DNA of 38,664 bases from Collinsella aerofaciens (GTDB taxonomy: Bacteria; Actinomycetota; Coriobacteriia; Coriobacteriales; Coriobacteriaceae), in the NCBI RefSeq assembly GCF_901212495.1, contig NZ_CAAKNY010000074.1, positions 1 to 38,664 on the forward strand, given 5' to 3'. The translations under genes and the position numbers were made by a program. Shown here piece by piece: positions 26,061 to 34,133 of this stretch. Each line of letters opens with the position of its first letter. The first letter of the stretch is position 1. Under the pieces are notes generated by a model, which saw nothing but the letters and a program-made list of their open reading frames with translations, was not told the DNA's origin and did not search any database.

Positions 26061-26675
26061 TTATTGATTGATGCAGTTGGCCACGCGATCAAAATACGAG
26101 CAGGCGGCGATATGCTCCGCTATGCGTCGCTGTCCCTTGGCGGTATCGACGTCCCACAGCTCGTAGGCGTGCGCTTCGACCAGCGCAACGTCGGTACGGT
26201 CCTTAAGGATCGAGCCCCCGCCGTCCTTGCCCTCAAGACACATAAGTGCATCGAACAGTTCCGCCGGAAAGAGCACCGGACTCGAAGGCTCACCGTTGCA
26301 CGCAAGACGCACCGGATGCTTGCGGCCACACTCGTCAAATGCACGAACCATAGCCTCAAAAGAATCCGAACTCACGAGCGGCTGGTCGCCCGGCAAAAAG
26401 AGGCAACCTTTCCAGTTGCGTTCGACTCCCCACGAAAGGCCCGCACGGACGCTTTCGCTGCGCAACTCGCCATCATGCAGCACGCACGGGCAATGCTTGT
26501 CCTCGCAAATCTGGGCGACCTCGGGCCAACGCGTCGAAACCACGACGTCAAAGCCCCGGGGAACCGAATCGATGGTCCGGGCAATCAGCGGCTTGCCATA
26601 GATATCGGCGAGCATCTTGTTAGAGCCAAACCGCTTGCCCTCGCCCGAGGCCATAATCACGCAACCGAGTTTCAT
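26061..26675 (-). CDS. mocA: MocA-like molybdenum cofactor nucleotidyltransferase (YgfJ)
   Basis: NTP-transferase of the MobA/MocA family. MocA adds CMP to molybdopterin to make the cytosine dinucleotide cofactor of xanthine dehydrogenase-like enzymes. The 204-residue protein opens MKLGCVIMASGEGKRFGSNK (nucleotide-binding loop), with LPGDQPLVS as the metal-binding aspartate motif. I start it at the ATG at 26675, which has GGGGAGG 9 nt upstream; the open frame reaches 26840, but that extension is low-complexity and overlaps a hairpin. It forms an operon with hyuA. Confidence 0.87.
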   Translation of the reverse strand: MKLGCVIMASGEGKRFGSNKMLADIYGKPLIARTIDSVPRGFDVVVSTRWPEVAQICEDKHCPCVLHDGELRSESVRAGLSWGVERNWKGCLFLPGDQPLVSSDSFEAMVRAFDECGRKHPVRLACNGEPSSPVLFPAELFDALMCLEGKDGGGSILKDRTDVALVEAHAYELWDVDTAKGQRRIAEHIAACSYFDRVANCINQ

Positions 26676-26758
26676 CTCCGCAAACCTCCCCTGGCCACCT
26701 TGGACGCCATAGTTGCCATACCCACCATACCAAGCTCGCGCTCCGTCAGAACAGACAC

Positions 26759-26782
26759 GCGCTCGTTTTTTCCAGCGAGCGC
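26759..26782. repeat. Hairpin in the arcC-mocA gap
   Basis: GCGCTCG (26759-26765) and CGAGCGC (26776-26782) pair around a T-rich loop. It lies between the arcC terminator and mocA and may be part of the mocA 5' leader. Confidence 0.4.
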
Positions 26783-26800
26783 CCCTCGGCTCTCTGTAGC

Positions 26801-26838
26801 ACAAAGGAGGGCACCCCGCGACGCAGGGCACCCTCCTC
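26801..26838 (-). terminator. Terminator after arcC
   Basis: On the minus strand GGAGGGTGCCC pairs with GGGTGCCCTCC over 11 bp (two G-U pairs) around a 9-nt loop, followed by a short T run. It lies 17 bp after the arcC stop and separates the ygeX-arcC unit from mocA-hyuA. The short T run makes it moderate. Confidence 0.55.
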
Positions 26839-26854
26839 AATGGTGCAGATATGC

Positions 26855-27805
26855 CTACTCGGCGTTGCCGGTAAACGTGGTACCGGTCTTGCCGGCAAGG
26901 CCATCGCGCGCCTTCTCGAGCAGCGTGATGAGCGCCGCGCGACCCGGCTTGCTCTCGGCAAACGTCGAGGCGGCCTGGACCTTGGGCAGCATGGAGCCGC
27001 GACCGAACTCGTTGGCCTCGGACAGACGCTTAACATCGGCAGCGGTCAGCGTGTCGAGCCACTGCTCGTGGTCGGTGCCAAAGCCAATGGCAACCTTCTC
27101 CACCGCCGTCAGGATAATCAGGGCGTCGGCATCGAGCTGCTCGGCGAGCTTCTCGGCCGCAAAGTCCTTATCGATGACGGCCGCAGCGCCCTTAAGGTGG
27201 TGGCCCTGGGACTTGGTGACGGGAATGCCGCCACCGCCGCAGGAAATCACCACATGGTTGGACTCAACGAGCGACTTAATGGTGTCGAGCTCGACGATGC
27301 TCACGGGCTTGGGCGAGGCAACCACGCGACGGAAGCCCTGCTTCTCATCGTGGATAAACTGGTAACCGCGGTCGGCCTCCAGCTCCTCGGCCTCGGCCTC
27401 GCTCATCCACGGACCGATCGGCTTGACCGGGTCGGCAAAGGCCGGGTCGTCCGCCGCAACCTCGACCTGGGTGAGCACGGTGGCGACACCCTTGTCGATG
27501 TTGCGGTCGAGCATTTCCTCGCGCAGGGCATTTTGCAGGTCATAGCCAATGTAGCCCTGGCTCATGGCACCGCAAACGGACAGCGGGCAGGGAATGTACT
27601 TCTGAGGGTTAGAGCGCGTGAGCTCGGCCATCGCGTTGGCGATCATGCCCACCTGGGGGCCGTTGCCATGCACGACGACGACTTCGTTACCCTCCTCGAT
27701 CAGGTCGACAATGGCCTTGGAGGTCGTCTTGACGGCCTCCATCTGCTCGGGAAGGTTGGCACCGAGGGCGTTTCCGCCCAAGGCGACAACAATACGCTTA
27801 GCCAT
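26855..27805 (-). CDS. arcC: Carbamate kinase (ArcC/YqeA)
   Basis: Transfers phosphate from carbamoyl phosphate to ADP, giving ATP, CO2 and ammonia. The 316-residue amino-acid-kinase fold shows VVALGGNAL at the start, VVVVHGNGPQVG, CGGGGIPV and an IDKDFAAEKLA segment. In E. coli the yqeA carbamate kinase lies in the same cluster. It follows ygeW by 14 bp, so the carbamoyl phosphate released by the YgeW-type transferase can be turned into ATP. This is the only obvious substrate-level energy step in the window. Confidence 0.93.
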   Translation of the reverse strand: MAKRIVVALGGNALGANLPEQMEAVKTTSKAIVDLIEEGNEVVVVHGNGPQVGMIANAMAELTRSNPQKYIPCPLSVCGAMSQGYIGYDLQNALREEMLDRNIDKGVATVLTQVEVAADDPAFADPVKPIGPWMSEAEAEELEADRGYQFIHDEKQGFRRVVASPKPVSIVELDTIKSLVESNHVVISCGGGGIPVTKSQGHHLKGAAAVIDKDFAAEKLAEQLDADALIILTAVEKVAIGFGTDHEQWLDTLTAADVKRLSEANEFGRGSMLPKVQAASTFAESKPGRAALITLLEKARDGLAGKTGTTFTGNAE

Positions 27806-27819
27806 TTCTCAGCCCAGCT

Positions 27820-29022
27820 TTAGGCCTGGAACCAACGGGCGGCGTTGCGCTCGTCGAGGGCCTTGAGGGCGGCGGCGGGATCGGCAACCTTCTGCAGGAA
27901 CATCATGGCTGCGATGGCGTACGGCTTGTAGCTGGCCTCCTTGTACATGCCCACGCGGTGCATGTCGAAGACGTCGGCGTTGACCTCGCCGTGCTCGCAG
28001 GAGACACCGGAGATGTCGGCGGGCAGCGGGTGCATAAAGATGGTGTCCTGGCCGTTGGCGGTCTTCTCCATGAGCTCGGTCGTGGAGCACCAATCCTGAT
28101 GCGTAGCGTTCTGGGCGAGCAGCTCCTTCTCGAGCGCAGCGATGCCGGCGTCGTCGCCCTCGGCGTACAGGTTGGTGCGCTTCTCCATGGCGGCAAACGG
28201 AGCCCAGCTCTTGGGGATCACGATGTCGGCGCCCTCGAAGGCCTCGGCCATGGTGTTGGCCTGCTTAAAGGTGGTGCCGGACTCGGCGGCATAGCCGCGG
28301 GCGCGCTCGACGACCTCGGGCATGAGGTCGTAGCCCTCGGGGTGGGCCAGGGTGACGTCCATGCCAAAACGGGGCAGCAGGCTGATCAGCGACTGCGGGC
28401 AGGACAGCGGCTTGCCGTAAGAAGGCGAATAGGCCCAGGTGACGGCAACCTTCTTGCCCTTGAGGTTCTTAAGGCCGCCAAACTCGTTGATGAGGTAGAG
28501 CATGTCGGCAGAGGACTGCGTGGGGTGGTCGGAATCGGACTGCAGGGAGATGAGCGTGGGACGGTGATCCAGAACGCCGTCCTCGTAGGCCTGCTGGACA
28601 GACTCGGAGACCTCGGCCATGTAGGCGTCGCCCTTGCCGATGTACATGTCATCGCGGATGCCGATGACATCGGCCATAAAGGAGATCATGGTAGCGGTCT
28701 CGCGGACGGTCTCGCCGTGGGCGATCTGGGACTTCTTCTCGTCCAGGTCCTGCAGCTCAAGGCCGAGCAGGTTAGCGGCCTTAGAGAAGGAGAAGCGCGT
28801 ACGGGTGGAGTTGTCGCGGAACAGGGAGACGGCCAGACCCGAGTCGAAGATCTTGGGAGAGACGTTGTTCTCACGCAGCTCGCGCAGGGCGTCGGCAACG
28901 ATGTAGAGCGCTTTGAGCTCATCGGTGGTCTTATCCCAGGTGTGCAGGAAGTCGCTGCCGTACATACCCTTAAAATCGAGGCCGTTCAGCTGCTCGACGA
29001 GCTCGGTAAACTTAGCGTCCAT
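27820..29022 (-). CDS. ygeW: Knotted carbamoyltransferase YgeW
   Basis: Member of the aspartate/ornithine carbamoyltransferase superfamily with a C-terminal knot. YgeW orthologues have no fully settled substrate; in the purine cluster they are thought to work toward carbamoyl phosphate. The 400-residue protein has the carbamoyl-phosphate motif STRTR at 72-76 and the HPLPADI segment near the C-terminal third. I start it at the ATG at 29022 (MDAKFTEL) with AAAGGAC upstream; the open frame extends to 29208 but that part is not protein-like. It lies 14 bp upstream of arcC. Confidence 0.92.
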   Translation of the reverse strand: MDAKFTELVEQLNGLDFKGMYGSDFLHTWDKTTDELKALYIVADALRELRENNVSPKIFDSGLAVSLFRDNSTRTRFSFSKAANLLGLELQDLDEKKSQIAHGETVRETATMISFMADVIGIRDDMYIGKGDAYMAEVSESVQQAYEDGVLDHRPTLISLQSDSDHPTQSSADMLYLINEFGGLKNLKGKKVAVTWAYSPSYGKPLSCPQSLISLLPRFGMDVTLAHPEGYDLMPEVVERARGYAAESGTTFKQANTMAEAFEGADIVIPKSWAPFAAMEKRTNLYAEGDDAGIAALEKELLAQNATHQDWCSTTELMEKTANGQDTIFMHPLPADISGVSCEHGEVNADVFDMHRVGMYKEASYKPYAIAAMMFLQKVADPAAALKALDERNAARWFQA

Positions 29023-29065
29023 GGAAATGTCCTTTCTAAAGATGAAACAATCGCAATGAGTAGAT

Positions 29066-29105
29066 GTGCTCCGGCATGCGCGTGTGGCTAGCACATGCAG
29101 AGCAC
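29066..29105 (-). promoter_or_regulatory. Leader hairpin upstream of ygeW
   Basis: GTGCTC-cg-GCATG (29066-29078) pairs with CATGC-a-GAGCAC (29094-29105), giving 11 bp with small internal loops, about 45 bp before the ygeW start. It may be an mRNA stability or attenuation element in the ygeY-ygeW gap. Confidence 0.45.
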
Positions 29106-29176
29106 CATGACGAGGACCCGCCACCGTCGAGGAAGCATGGGAGATAACGACCGCGGGCCCCAAGTCAACGGGGAGT

Positions 29177-29201
29177 GCCGGGGACACGAGCGGCCCCCGG
29201 C
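29177..29201 (-). repeat. GC-rich hairpin after ygeY
   Basis: GCCGGGG and CCCCGGC form a 7-bp stem around an 11-nt loop, starting 23 bp after the ygeY stop. There is no T-run, so it is more likely an mRNA end/processing structure than a full terminator. Confidence 0.45.
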
Positions 29202-29223
29202 TCAACAAAATCGAGGAATGGGA

Positions 29224-30609
29224 CTAATCGATCTTGTTGTTGGTCAGACCGGCGCGAAACACGGTGGCGTCGCCATCGGCCTGGCTCGGATCGTAGAGGT
29301 TCAGGGCAGCCACGTACATGGCGGCAGCGGTGACCAGGTCGTCCTTGTAGGTGACCTCGTTGGGAGCGTGAGCCTGAGACTCGGCACCCGGGCCAAAGCC
29401 GACGCAGGGGATGCCGTAGCGGCCCTGGATGGAAACGCAGTTCGTGGAGAAGGTCCACTTGTCGCACAGCGGACGACCGGTGCGCTTGTCCATGCTGGGC
29501 TCGCAGCCGATGCGCTCGTCACCGAACATGGCCTTGTGGGCGTCGACGAGGGCCTTGACGTGCGGAGCGGTCTCCTTGTTAATCCACGTGGGGAAGTAAG
29601 CCTCGGTCTCGTAGACCTCGCCGGTCCAGGACGGACGGTCGTACATGTACATGGAGACCTTCACGTCGTCGCCGTACTTCTTGGCGGCCGGCAGGTTGCG
29701 GATCTCGTCCAGGCAGGACTCCCAGGTCTCGCCGGCGGTCATGCGGCGATCGATGGAGATGGCGCAGGAGTCGGCCACGGCGCAGCGGCTGGGGCTGGTG
29801 TAGAAGATCTGGCTGACGGTGCAGGTACCGCGGCCCAGGAAGCGGGCGTCCTCGAAGTGCTCGGGGTTGTACTTGGGGTCGAGCATCTTGACGAGGCCCT
29901 TGATGTCGGTCGACTCGTCGCAGCCGTTGTTGTTGAGGGCGCGGACGTCGGCGATGATGTCGGCCATCTTGTAGATGGCGTTGTCGCCGCGGTCGGGAGC
30001 GGAGCCGTGGCAGGAGGTGCCGTGAACGTCGACGCGGATCTCCATGCGGCCGCGGTGACCGCGATAGATGCCACCGTCGGTGGGCTCGGTGGAAATGACG
30101 AACTCGGGCTTAATGCCGTCCTTGTTGTAGATGTACTGCCAGCACATGCCGTCGCAGTCCTCTTCCTGGACGGTGCCGACGACCATGATCTTGTAGCCCT
30201 CGGGGATGAGGCCCATGTCCTTCATCATCTTGGCAGCGTAGGTAGCAGAAGCCATGCCGCCCTCCTGGTCGGAGCCGCCGCGGCCGTAGATGATCTCGTC
30301 GGTCTCGTAGCCCTCATAGGGATCGGCATCCCAGTTCTCGATGTTGCCGATGCCGACGGTATCGATGTGGGAGTCGATGGCGATGATCTTGTCGCCATCG
30401 CCTATAAAGCCCATGACGTTGCCCAGGCCGTCGACCTTGACCTCGTCATAGCCAAGGCTCTCCATCTCGGCCTTGATGCAAGCGACAACCTCACCCTCCT
30501 CGCAAGACTCAGAGGGATGAGAAATCATGGCGCGCAGGAAGCGAGTCATATCAGCACGATGGGACTCAGCAGCAGCCTTAATAGCGTCGAAATCGAGTTC
30601 TTTAGCCAT
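29224..30609 (-). CDS. ygeY: YgeY-family M20 metallopeptidase/deacetylase
   Basis: M20-family metallohydrolase of the YgeY subgroup, found with selenium/molybdenum hydroxylase clusters. The 461-residue protein shows the dinuclear zinc site: H81 and D83 in DSHIDTVG, D114 in [10 protein letters not shown], and E149-E150 in VQEED. The dimerisation domain is intact. Its place between ygeX and ygeW suggests hydrolysis of an N-acyl or ureido intermediate that yields the substrate of YgeX; this is inference. No in-frame TGA suggests selenocysteine. Confidence 0.9.
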   Translation of the reverse strand: MAKELDFDAIKAAAESHRADMTRFLRAMISHPSESCEEGEVVACIKAEMESLGYDEVKVDGLGNVMGFIGDGDKIIAIDSHIDTVGIGNIENWDADPYEGYETDEIIYGRGGSDQEGGMASATYAAKMMKDMGLIPEGYKIMVVGTVQEEDCDGMCWQYIYNKDGIKPEFVISTEPTDGGIYRGHRGRMEIRVDVHGTSCHGSAPDRGDNAIYKMADIIADVRALNNNGCDESTDIKGLVKMLDPKYNPEHFEDARFLGRGTCTVSQIFYTSPSRCAVADSCAISIDRRMTAGETWESCLDEIRNLPAAKKYGDDVKVSMYMYDRPSWTGEVYETEAYFPTWINKETAPHVKALVDAHKAMFGDERIGCEPSMDKRTGRPLCDKWTFSTNCVSIQGRYGIPCVGFGPGAESQAHAPNEVTYKDDLVTAAAMYVAALNLYDPSQADGDATVFRAGLTNNKID

Positions 30610-30651
30610 TGTTCATAACCTTTCAAACGAAGGAATCTACCTGTGAGGTGG

Positions 30652-30765
30652 CGGAGCGATACCTATTTACTCCGCTGCTCGGACAGTCCTGCGCAAGACG
30701 GAAAGCACATTAAGTGCTTTCCTTTGCGTGCGGAACTCGCGACGGAGCAAATAGGCATCGCTCCG
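30652..30765. repeat. 114-bp palindrome between ygeX and ygeY
   Basis: Outer arms of 23 nt (30652-30674 and 30743-30765), beginning CGGAGCGATA, pair with two A-C mismatches that become G-U pairs in minus-strand RNA. A middle stem (TCC/GGA and GCGCAA/TTGCGT) and a perfect 9-bp inner hairpin (GGAAAGCAC/GTGCTTTCC, 30700-30722) complete a near-continuous stem. It lies in the transcribed gap of the ygeX-ygeY-ygeW-arcC operon. Confidence 0.8.
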
Positions 30766-30841
30766 TCTCCCGGGTTCATACATCTGCAGGACAGAGGGGG
30801 TCTAATAGGAATTTTGCGCGGCGCGTTGCGCCGCCCAACGA

Positions 30842-32056
30842 TTAGCAGGTCGGATACTCGCCCTCCCAGACGATGCGACGGTACTGATCCGGATCGGTGT
30901 CGCCCTCGGTGGAGAAGCAGAGCACGGAGCTCGTCTTGTCCAGGCCGATGAGCTCCTTGAGCTCCGCGTACTCGGGATCGAGCATGAGGGTCTCGACCAG
31001 GCCGGTGGTCACCGCGCCGGACTCGCCGGAGATGACGCGCGGGTCGCCCTTCTCGGGAGCGCCCAGGGTGCGCATGCCGCGAGCGGTGACCCAGTCGGGG
31101 CAGGATACGAAGGCGGTGGTGTGGTTGCGCAGGATATCCCAGCCCAGAATGTTGGGCTCGCCGCAGCACAGGCCGGCCATGATGGAGGGCATGTCGCCGT
31201 CCACGATGCGCGGGTCGCCGTCGCCGGCGGCAGCGCCCTTGTACAGGCAGGCGGCAGGTGCGCACTCGACCACGACAAAGGTGGGCGGGTTGTCGGGATA
31301 CAAGTTGGTGAAGTAGCCCACCACGGCGCCGGCCAGCGAGCCCACGCCGGCTTGGACAAAGACGTGCGTCGGGCGGTTGATGGCCATCTCGCGCAGCTGC
31401 TCGGCTGCCTCGGAAGCCATGGTGCCGTAGCCCTCCATGATCCAAGACGGGATCTTCTCGTAGCCCTCCCAGGCGGTGTCCTGAACGATGACGCCGCGCT
31501 CGCAGGCGTCGGCCTCGGCGGCGGCCATGCGCACGCACTCGTCGTAGTTGACCTCTTCGATGGTCACCGTGGCGCCCTCGGCGGCGATGTTATCGAAGCG
31601 AGGCTTGGTGGAACCCTTGGGCATGTGCACGACGGCCTTCTGGCCCAGCTTGTTGGCAGCCCATGCCACGCCGCGGCCATGGTTGCCGTCGGTGGCGGTA
31701 AAGAAGGTGGCCTGGCCAAAGTCCTTGGCAAGCTGATCGGAGGTCAGGTAATCGAAGGTGCACTCGGCAACGTCCTTGCCGGTCTCGTCGGCAATGTAGT
31801 TGGCCATGGCAAACGAGCCGCCCAGGACCTTAAAGGCGTTGAGGCCAAAGCGATAGCTCTCGTCCTTAACGCACAGGTTGGAAAGGCCCAGGCGCGCGGC
31901 CTGGCCGTCCAGGCGGGCAAGCGGAGTGACGGTGTACTGGGGGAACGACTGGTGGAAGGCGCGGGCCTTCTTCACGTGGTCGAGGCTCATGATTCCCAAG
32001 TGCTCATCATCGCTCTTGGGCATCGTGTTGCCCGCCCACTGAATCTTATCGGCCAT
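30842..32056 (-). CDS. ygeX: Diaminopropionate ammonia-lyase (YgeX/DpaL)
   Basis: PLP enzyme that converts 2,3-diaminopropionate to pyruvate and two ammonia. The 404-residue fold-type II protein has the PLP lysine at K76 in FGLNAFKVLGG, ATDGNHGRGVAW as the substrate loop, and the GAGVGSLAG-like phosphate-binding glycine loop (VQAGVGSLAG). Length and motifs match E. coli YgeX. It is the first gene of the operon and is divergent from the PAS-HTH regulator. It supplies pyruvate as carbon output of the pathway. Confidence 0.93.
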   Translation of the reverse strand: MADKIQWAGNTMPKSDDEHLGIMSLDHVKKARAFHQSFPQYTVTPLARLDGQAARLGLSNLCVKDESYRFGLNAFKVLGGSFAMANYIADETGKDVAECTFDYLTSDQLAKDFGQATFFTATDGNHGRGVAWAANKLGQKAVVHMPKGSTKPRFDNIAAEGATVTIEEVNYDECVRMAAAEADACERGVIVQDTAWEGYEKIPSWIMEGYGTMASEAAEQLREMAINRPTHVFVQAGVGSLAGAVVGYFTNLYPDNPPTFVVVECAPAACLYKGAAAGDGDPRIVDGDMPSIMAGLCCGEPNILGWDILRNHTTAFVSCPDWVTARGMRTLGAPEKGDPRVISGESGAVTTGLVETLMLDPEYAELKELIGLDKTSSVLCFSTEGDTDPDQYRRIVWEGEYPTC

Positions 32057-32148
32057 ACGGTGAACTCCTTAAGTCCTCTCTTGCCGGCCCCCGCATACGC
32101 GTTCCAGCCCATTCCCGTTCATGCGGCTGAACTTTTATGTGGATGCCA

Positions 32149-32214
32149 AACAAAAAGTTTGTTAGCACTGTTCTATCACACTTTTTGATTGGAAAACATA
32201 ACAAATTGTTTGTT
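32149..32214. promoter_or_regulatory. Paired AACAAA-N3-TTTGTT operators between ygeX and its regulator
   Basis: Two dyads with identical half-sites, AACAAA-AAG-TTTGTT (32149-32163) and AACAAA-TTG-TTTGTT (32200-32214), lie 51 bp apart centre to centre, close to five helical turns. They occupy the AT-rich part of the 277-bp divergent gap. This is the layout expected for a dimeric regulator binding both sites, likely the gene at 32334 or a global regulator. Confidence 0.65.
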
Positions 32215-32333
32215 GCCGTAATCGGTACCTTTTCGCCGCCGAATGGTCACATAACGCAGCGACGCTTTCGTTATTTGCGAACAGGTGTGGTTTATGGCAA
32301 AGTGTGCCCAAACTAATTTTTAGGAAGGCACCC

Positions 32334-32987
32334 ATGACCCCCGCACAGATTGAGTTTTACAAGCGCCTTGCACACGGTTTGGCGCTCCAATTTGGTCCCA
32401 ACTGCGAAGTCGTCGTCCACGATCTGGAGACCGAGGACGTGGACCACTCCATCGTAGTGATCGAAAACGGCCACGTCAGCGGGCGCAAACTGGGTGACGG
32501 CCCCAGCCATATTGTGTTTGAGTCCATGCACGAGGGCATCACCGACGTGCACGACCGCGAGCCATACCTCACCAAAACCGCCGACGGCAAGCTGCTCAAG
32601 TCTTCGACCATCTTTATCCGCAACGACGAGGGCAAGCCCGTCGGCATTTTGGGTATTAACTTTGACATTACGCTCATGAAGGCTTTTGAGCGCTCGCTCG
32701 ATGCCTTTACCGGCACCGGCGGCACGGACTACACCGAGCCCGAGCCCATTACCAAGAACATCGGCGACCTGCTCGAAGACCTGCTGCGCGAGTGCGAACA
32801 GTTTGTGGGCAAGCCCGCGGCGCTTATGACCAAAGATGAGCGCATCCGCGCCATTGGCTACCTCGACCGTCGCGGCGCCTTCCTCATCTCCAAGTCGAGC
32901 GAACGCGCCTGCGAGTTCTTTGGCATCTCTAAGTACAGCTTCTATAGCTACCTCAACGAGGCAAAGGCTGCCGCCGGCGACAAATAG
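32334..32987 (+). CDS. YheO/DauR-type PAS-HTH transcriptional regulator
   Basis: DNA-binding regulator of the YheO/DauR family. In Pseudomonas, DauR controls amino acid catabolism. The 217-residue protein has a PAS-like ligand domain (VVVHDLETEDVDHSIVVIENG, GILGINFDIT) over about residues 1-110 and a C-terminal HTH domain ending IGYLDRRGAFLISKSS...FGISKYSFYSYLNE. I start it at the ATG at 32334 with AGGAAGG upstream; a GTG at 32304 is possible. Its divergence from ygeX and the paired dyads in the gap suggest it controls the purine operon in response to a pathway metabolite. Confidence 0.85.
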   Translation: MTPAQIEFYKRLAHGLALQFGPNCEVVVHDLETEDVDHSIVVIENGHVSGRKLGDGPSHIVFESMHEGITDVHDREPYLTKTADGKLLKSSTIFIRNDEGKPVGILGINFDITLMKAFERSLDAFTGTGGTDYTEPEPITKNIGDLLEDLLRECEQFVGKPAALMTKDERIRAIGYLDRRGAFLISKSSERACEFFGISKYSFYSYLNEAKAAAGDK

Positions 32988-33068
32988 TCAGCGCGCCTGC
33001 GCCCCTCCCCTTTTGAGCGCGAGTTCTGGAATGCACGAATCCGAGAGTCGGCCGCAAGGCAAGTTCCA

Positions 33069-33074
33069 TATAAT
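33069..33074 (+). promoter_or_regulatory. -10 element of the membrane-protein gene
   Basis: A perfect TATAAT 36 bp before the chosen start. No good -35 lies at 16-18 bp, so the promoter is only partly supported. Confidence 0.4.
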
Positions 33075-33109
33075 CGATGAATGTGAGTATTTCGAAAGGA
33101 TGGGACAAG

Positions 33110-34096
33110 ATGGGGTCGAGCAACGCATCACGCAACGGCCGCGGAGTCACCGCTTCTGCCGCCAGGCATGCGAAACGCGCGTTTGACGAGGGCGAAGACG
33201 ATCTGTTTGCGTTGAGCCTGGACGACGTGATGAGCGACCGCCCCTGGACCGCCGAGGAACTCATGGGCGGCGGAGCTCGTCCGACAAGTGCAAAGCCCGC
33301 ACTTGCGCCTAAGCCCGGATCTGCGCCGACTCCTGCGCAGTCGCCTGTTTCGACGCCCGCGCCTACGCCCGCACCCGCTTCGGCGCCCACGCCCGCCCCC
33401 CGCCCCGCAAGCGACCCGTCCGAGACGGCGGCATTTCTCGCTGCAGCGACGCAGGGCAAATCGGCCGACAGCACCGTTATGTACAGCGCCCAGCAGTTGC
33501 CTGCTCCTGCGGTAAGCGAGCCTCCGGTCACAAGGCTCGATGAGCCCGTTGCCCATCAGGTTGCCTACGATTCCTGGGCTGCAGCCGATCTGGATGAGAC
33601 CTCTACCGGCATGCCGGCGCTCGACGTTCCAGTTAACCCGCTTTTTGCCGCCAACACGAGCGCCGCGGACTATGAGAGCAGTGCAGCATATTCCGATTAT
33701 TCCGATGGCCATGCTGACACCGGTCGCATCGAGACCGAGGATTTTGGCACCGCATCGAGCGATTATCTCAACGATCCGTACGCCGCCACGCCTGCACCGG
33801 AATATGACCCGGAGGCCGCGTCCGCGCCGGCGTATGCCAAAAGCACGGGCGAAGAGCGCTTCGCCGATTATTACGCCGCGGAAAAGGCGCTGCGTTTCTC
33901 GGAGTTTCCGCAGGCAGTCAAGGTTGCCTTTATCGCCATTGTCATTGCCCTGCTCGGCGTCATTGCGTTTGAGGGATTCCAGCTGTTCCGCGGCCCCACC
34001 CAAGCGGAGTCGGAGACCCAGCAAAAAGAGGACGACAATCAGCACCTGGACATCAACACCCTCAAGGGCGACCCCAACGACGGAGACGACGAGTAG
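33110..34096 (+). CDS. Pro/Ala-rich single-pass membrane protein, unknown function
   Basis: I do not recognise a family. The 328-residue product has a basic N-terminus and a conserved-looking FALSLDDVMSDRPWTAEELM segment near residues 34-55. A long Pro/Ala/Ser/Thr-rich disordered region follows, then Tyr/Asp/Ser-rich stretches. One hydrophobic helix lies at about 269-293 (AVKVAFIAIVIALLGVIAF), before a 35-residue acidic tail. By charge the large N-terminal part is probably cytoplasmic. I start it at 33110, with AAAGGA upstream, rather than the ATG at 33077. It might be a cell-envelope or division-associated anchor protein, but there is no direct evidence. Confidence 0.6.
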   Translation: MGSSNASRNGRGVTASAARHAKRAFDEGEDDLFALSLDDVMSDRPWTAEELMGGGARPTSAKPALAPKPGSAPTPAQSPVSTPAPTPAPASAPTPAPRPASDPSETAAFLAAATQGKSADSTVMYSAQQLPAPAVSEPPVTRLDEPVAHQVAYDSWAAADLDETSTGMPALDVPVNPLFAANTSAADYESSAAYSDYSDGHADTGRIETEDFGTASSDYLNDPYAATPAPEYDPEAASAPAYAKSTGEERFADYYAAEKALRFSEFPQAVKVAFIAIVIALLGVIAFEGFQLFRGPTQAESETQQKEDDNQHLDINTLKGDPNDGDDE

Positions 34097-34133
34097 CGAG
34101 GGTTAAGGGAGGGCCGGAAGAGCCGGCGGCACG

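Noticed and set aside
29224..30609. Selenocysteine codon in ygeY or its neighbours
   Set aside because: All reading frames of the cluster are uninterrupted and end at normal stops; no in-frame TGA with a following hairpin was found.
29095..30618. A 507-codon open frame on the plus strand opposite ygeY
   Set aside because: It is the antisense shadow of ygeY in GC-rich DNA. It has no recognisable domain, and ygeY shows a full M20 active site.
32120..32150. Sigma-54 promoter (TTGGCA) before ygeX
   Set aside because: The -12 GC element at the right distance is missing, and sigma-54 is not expected in this group.
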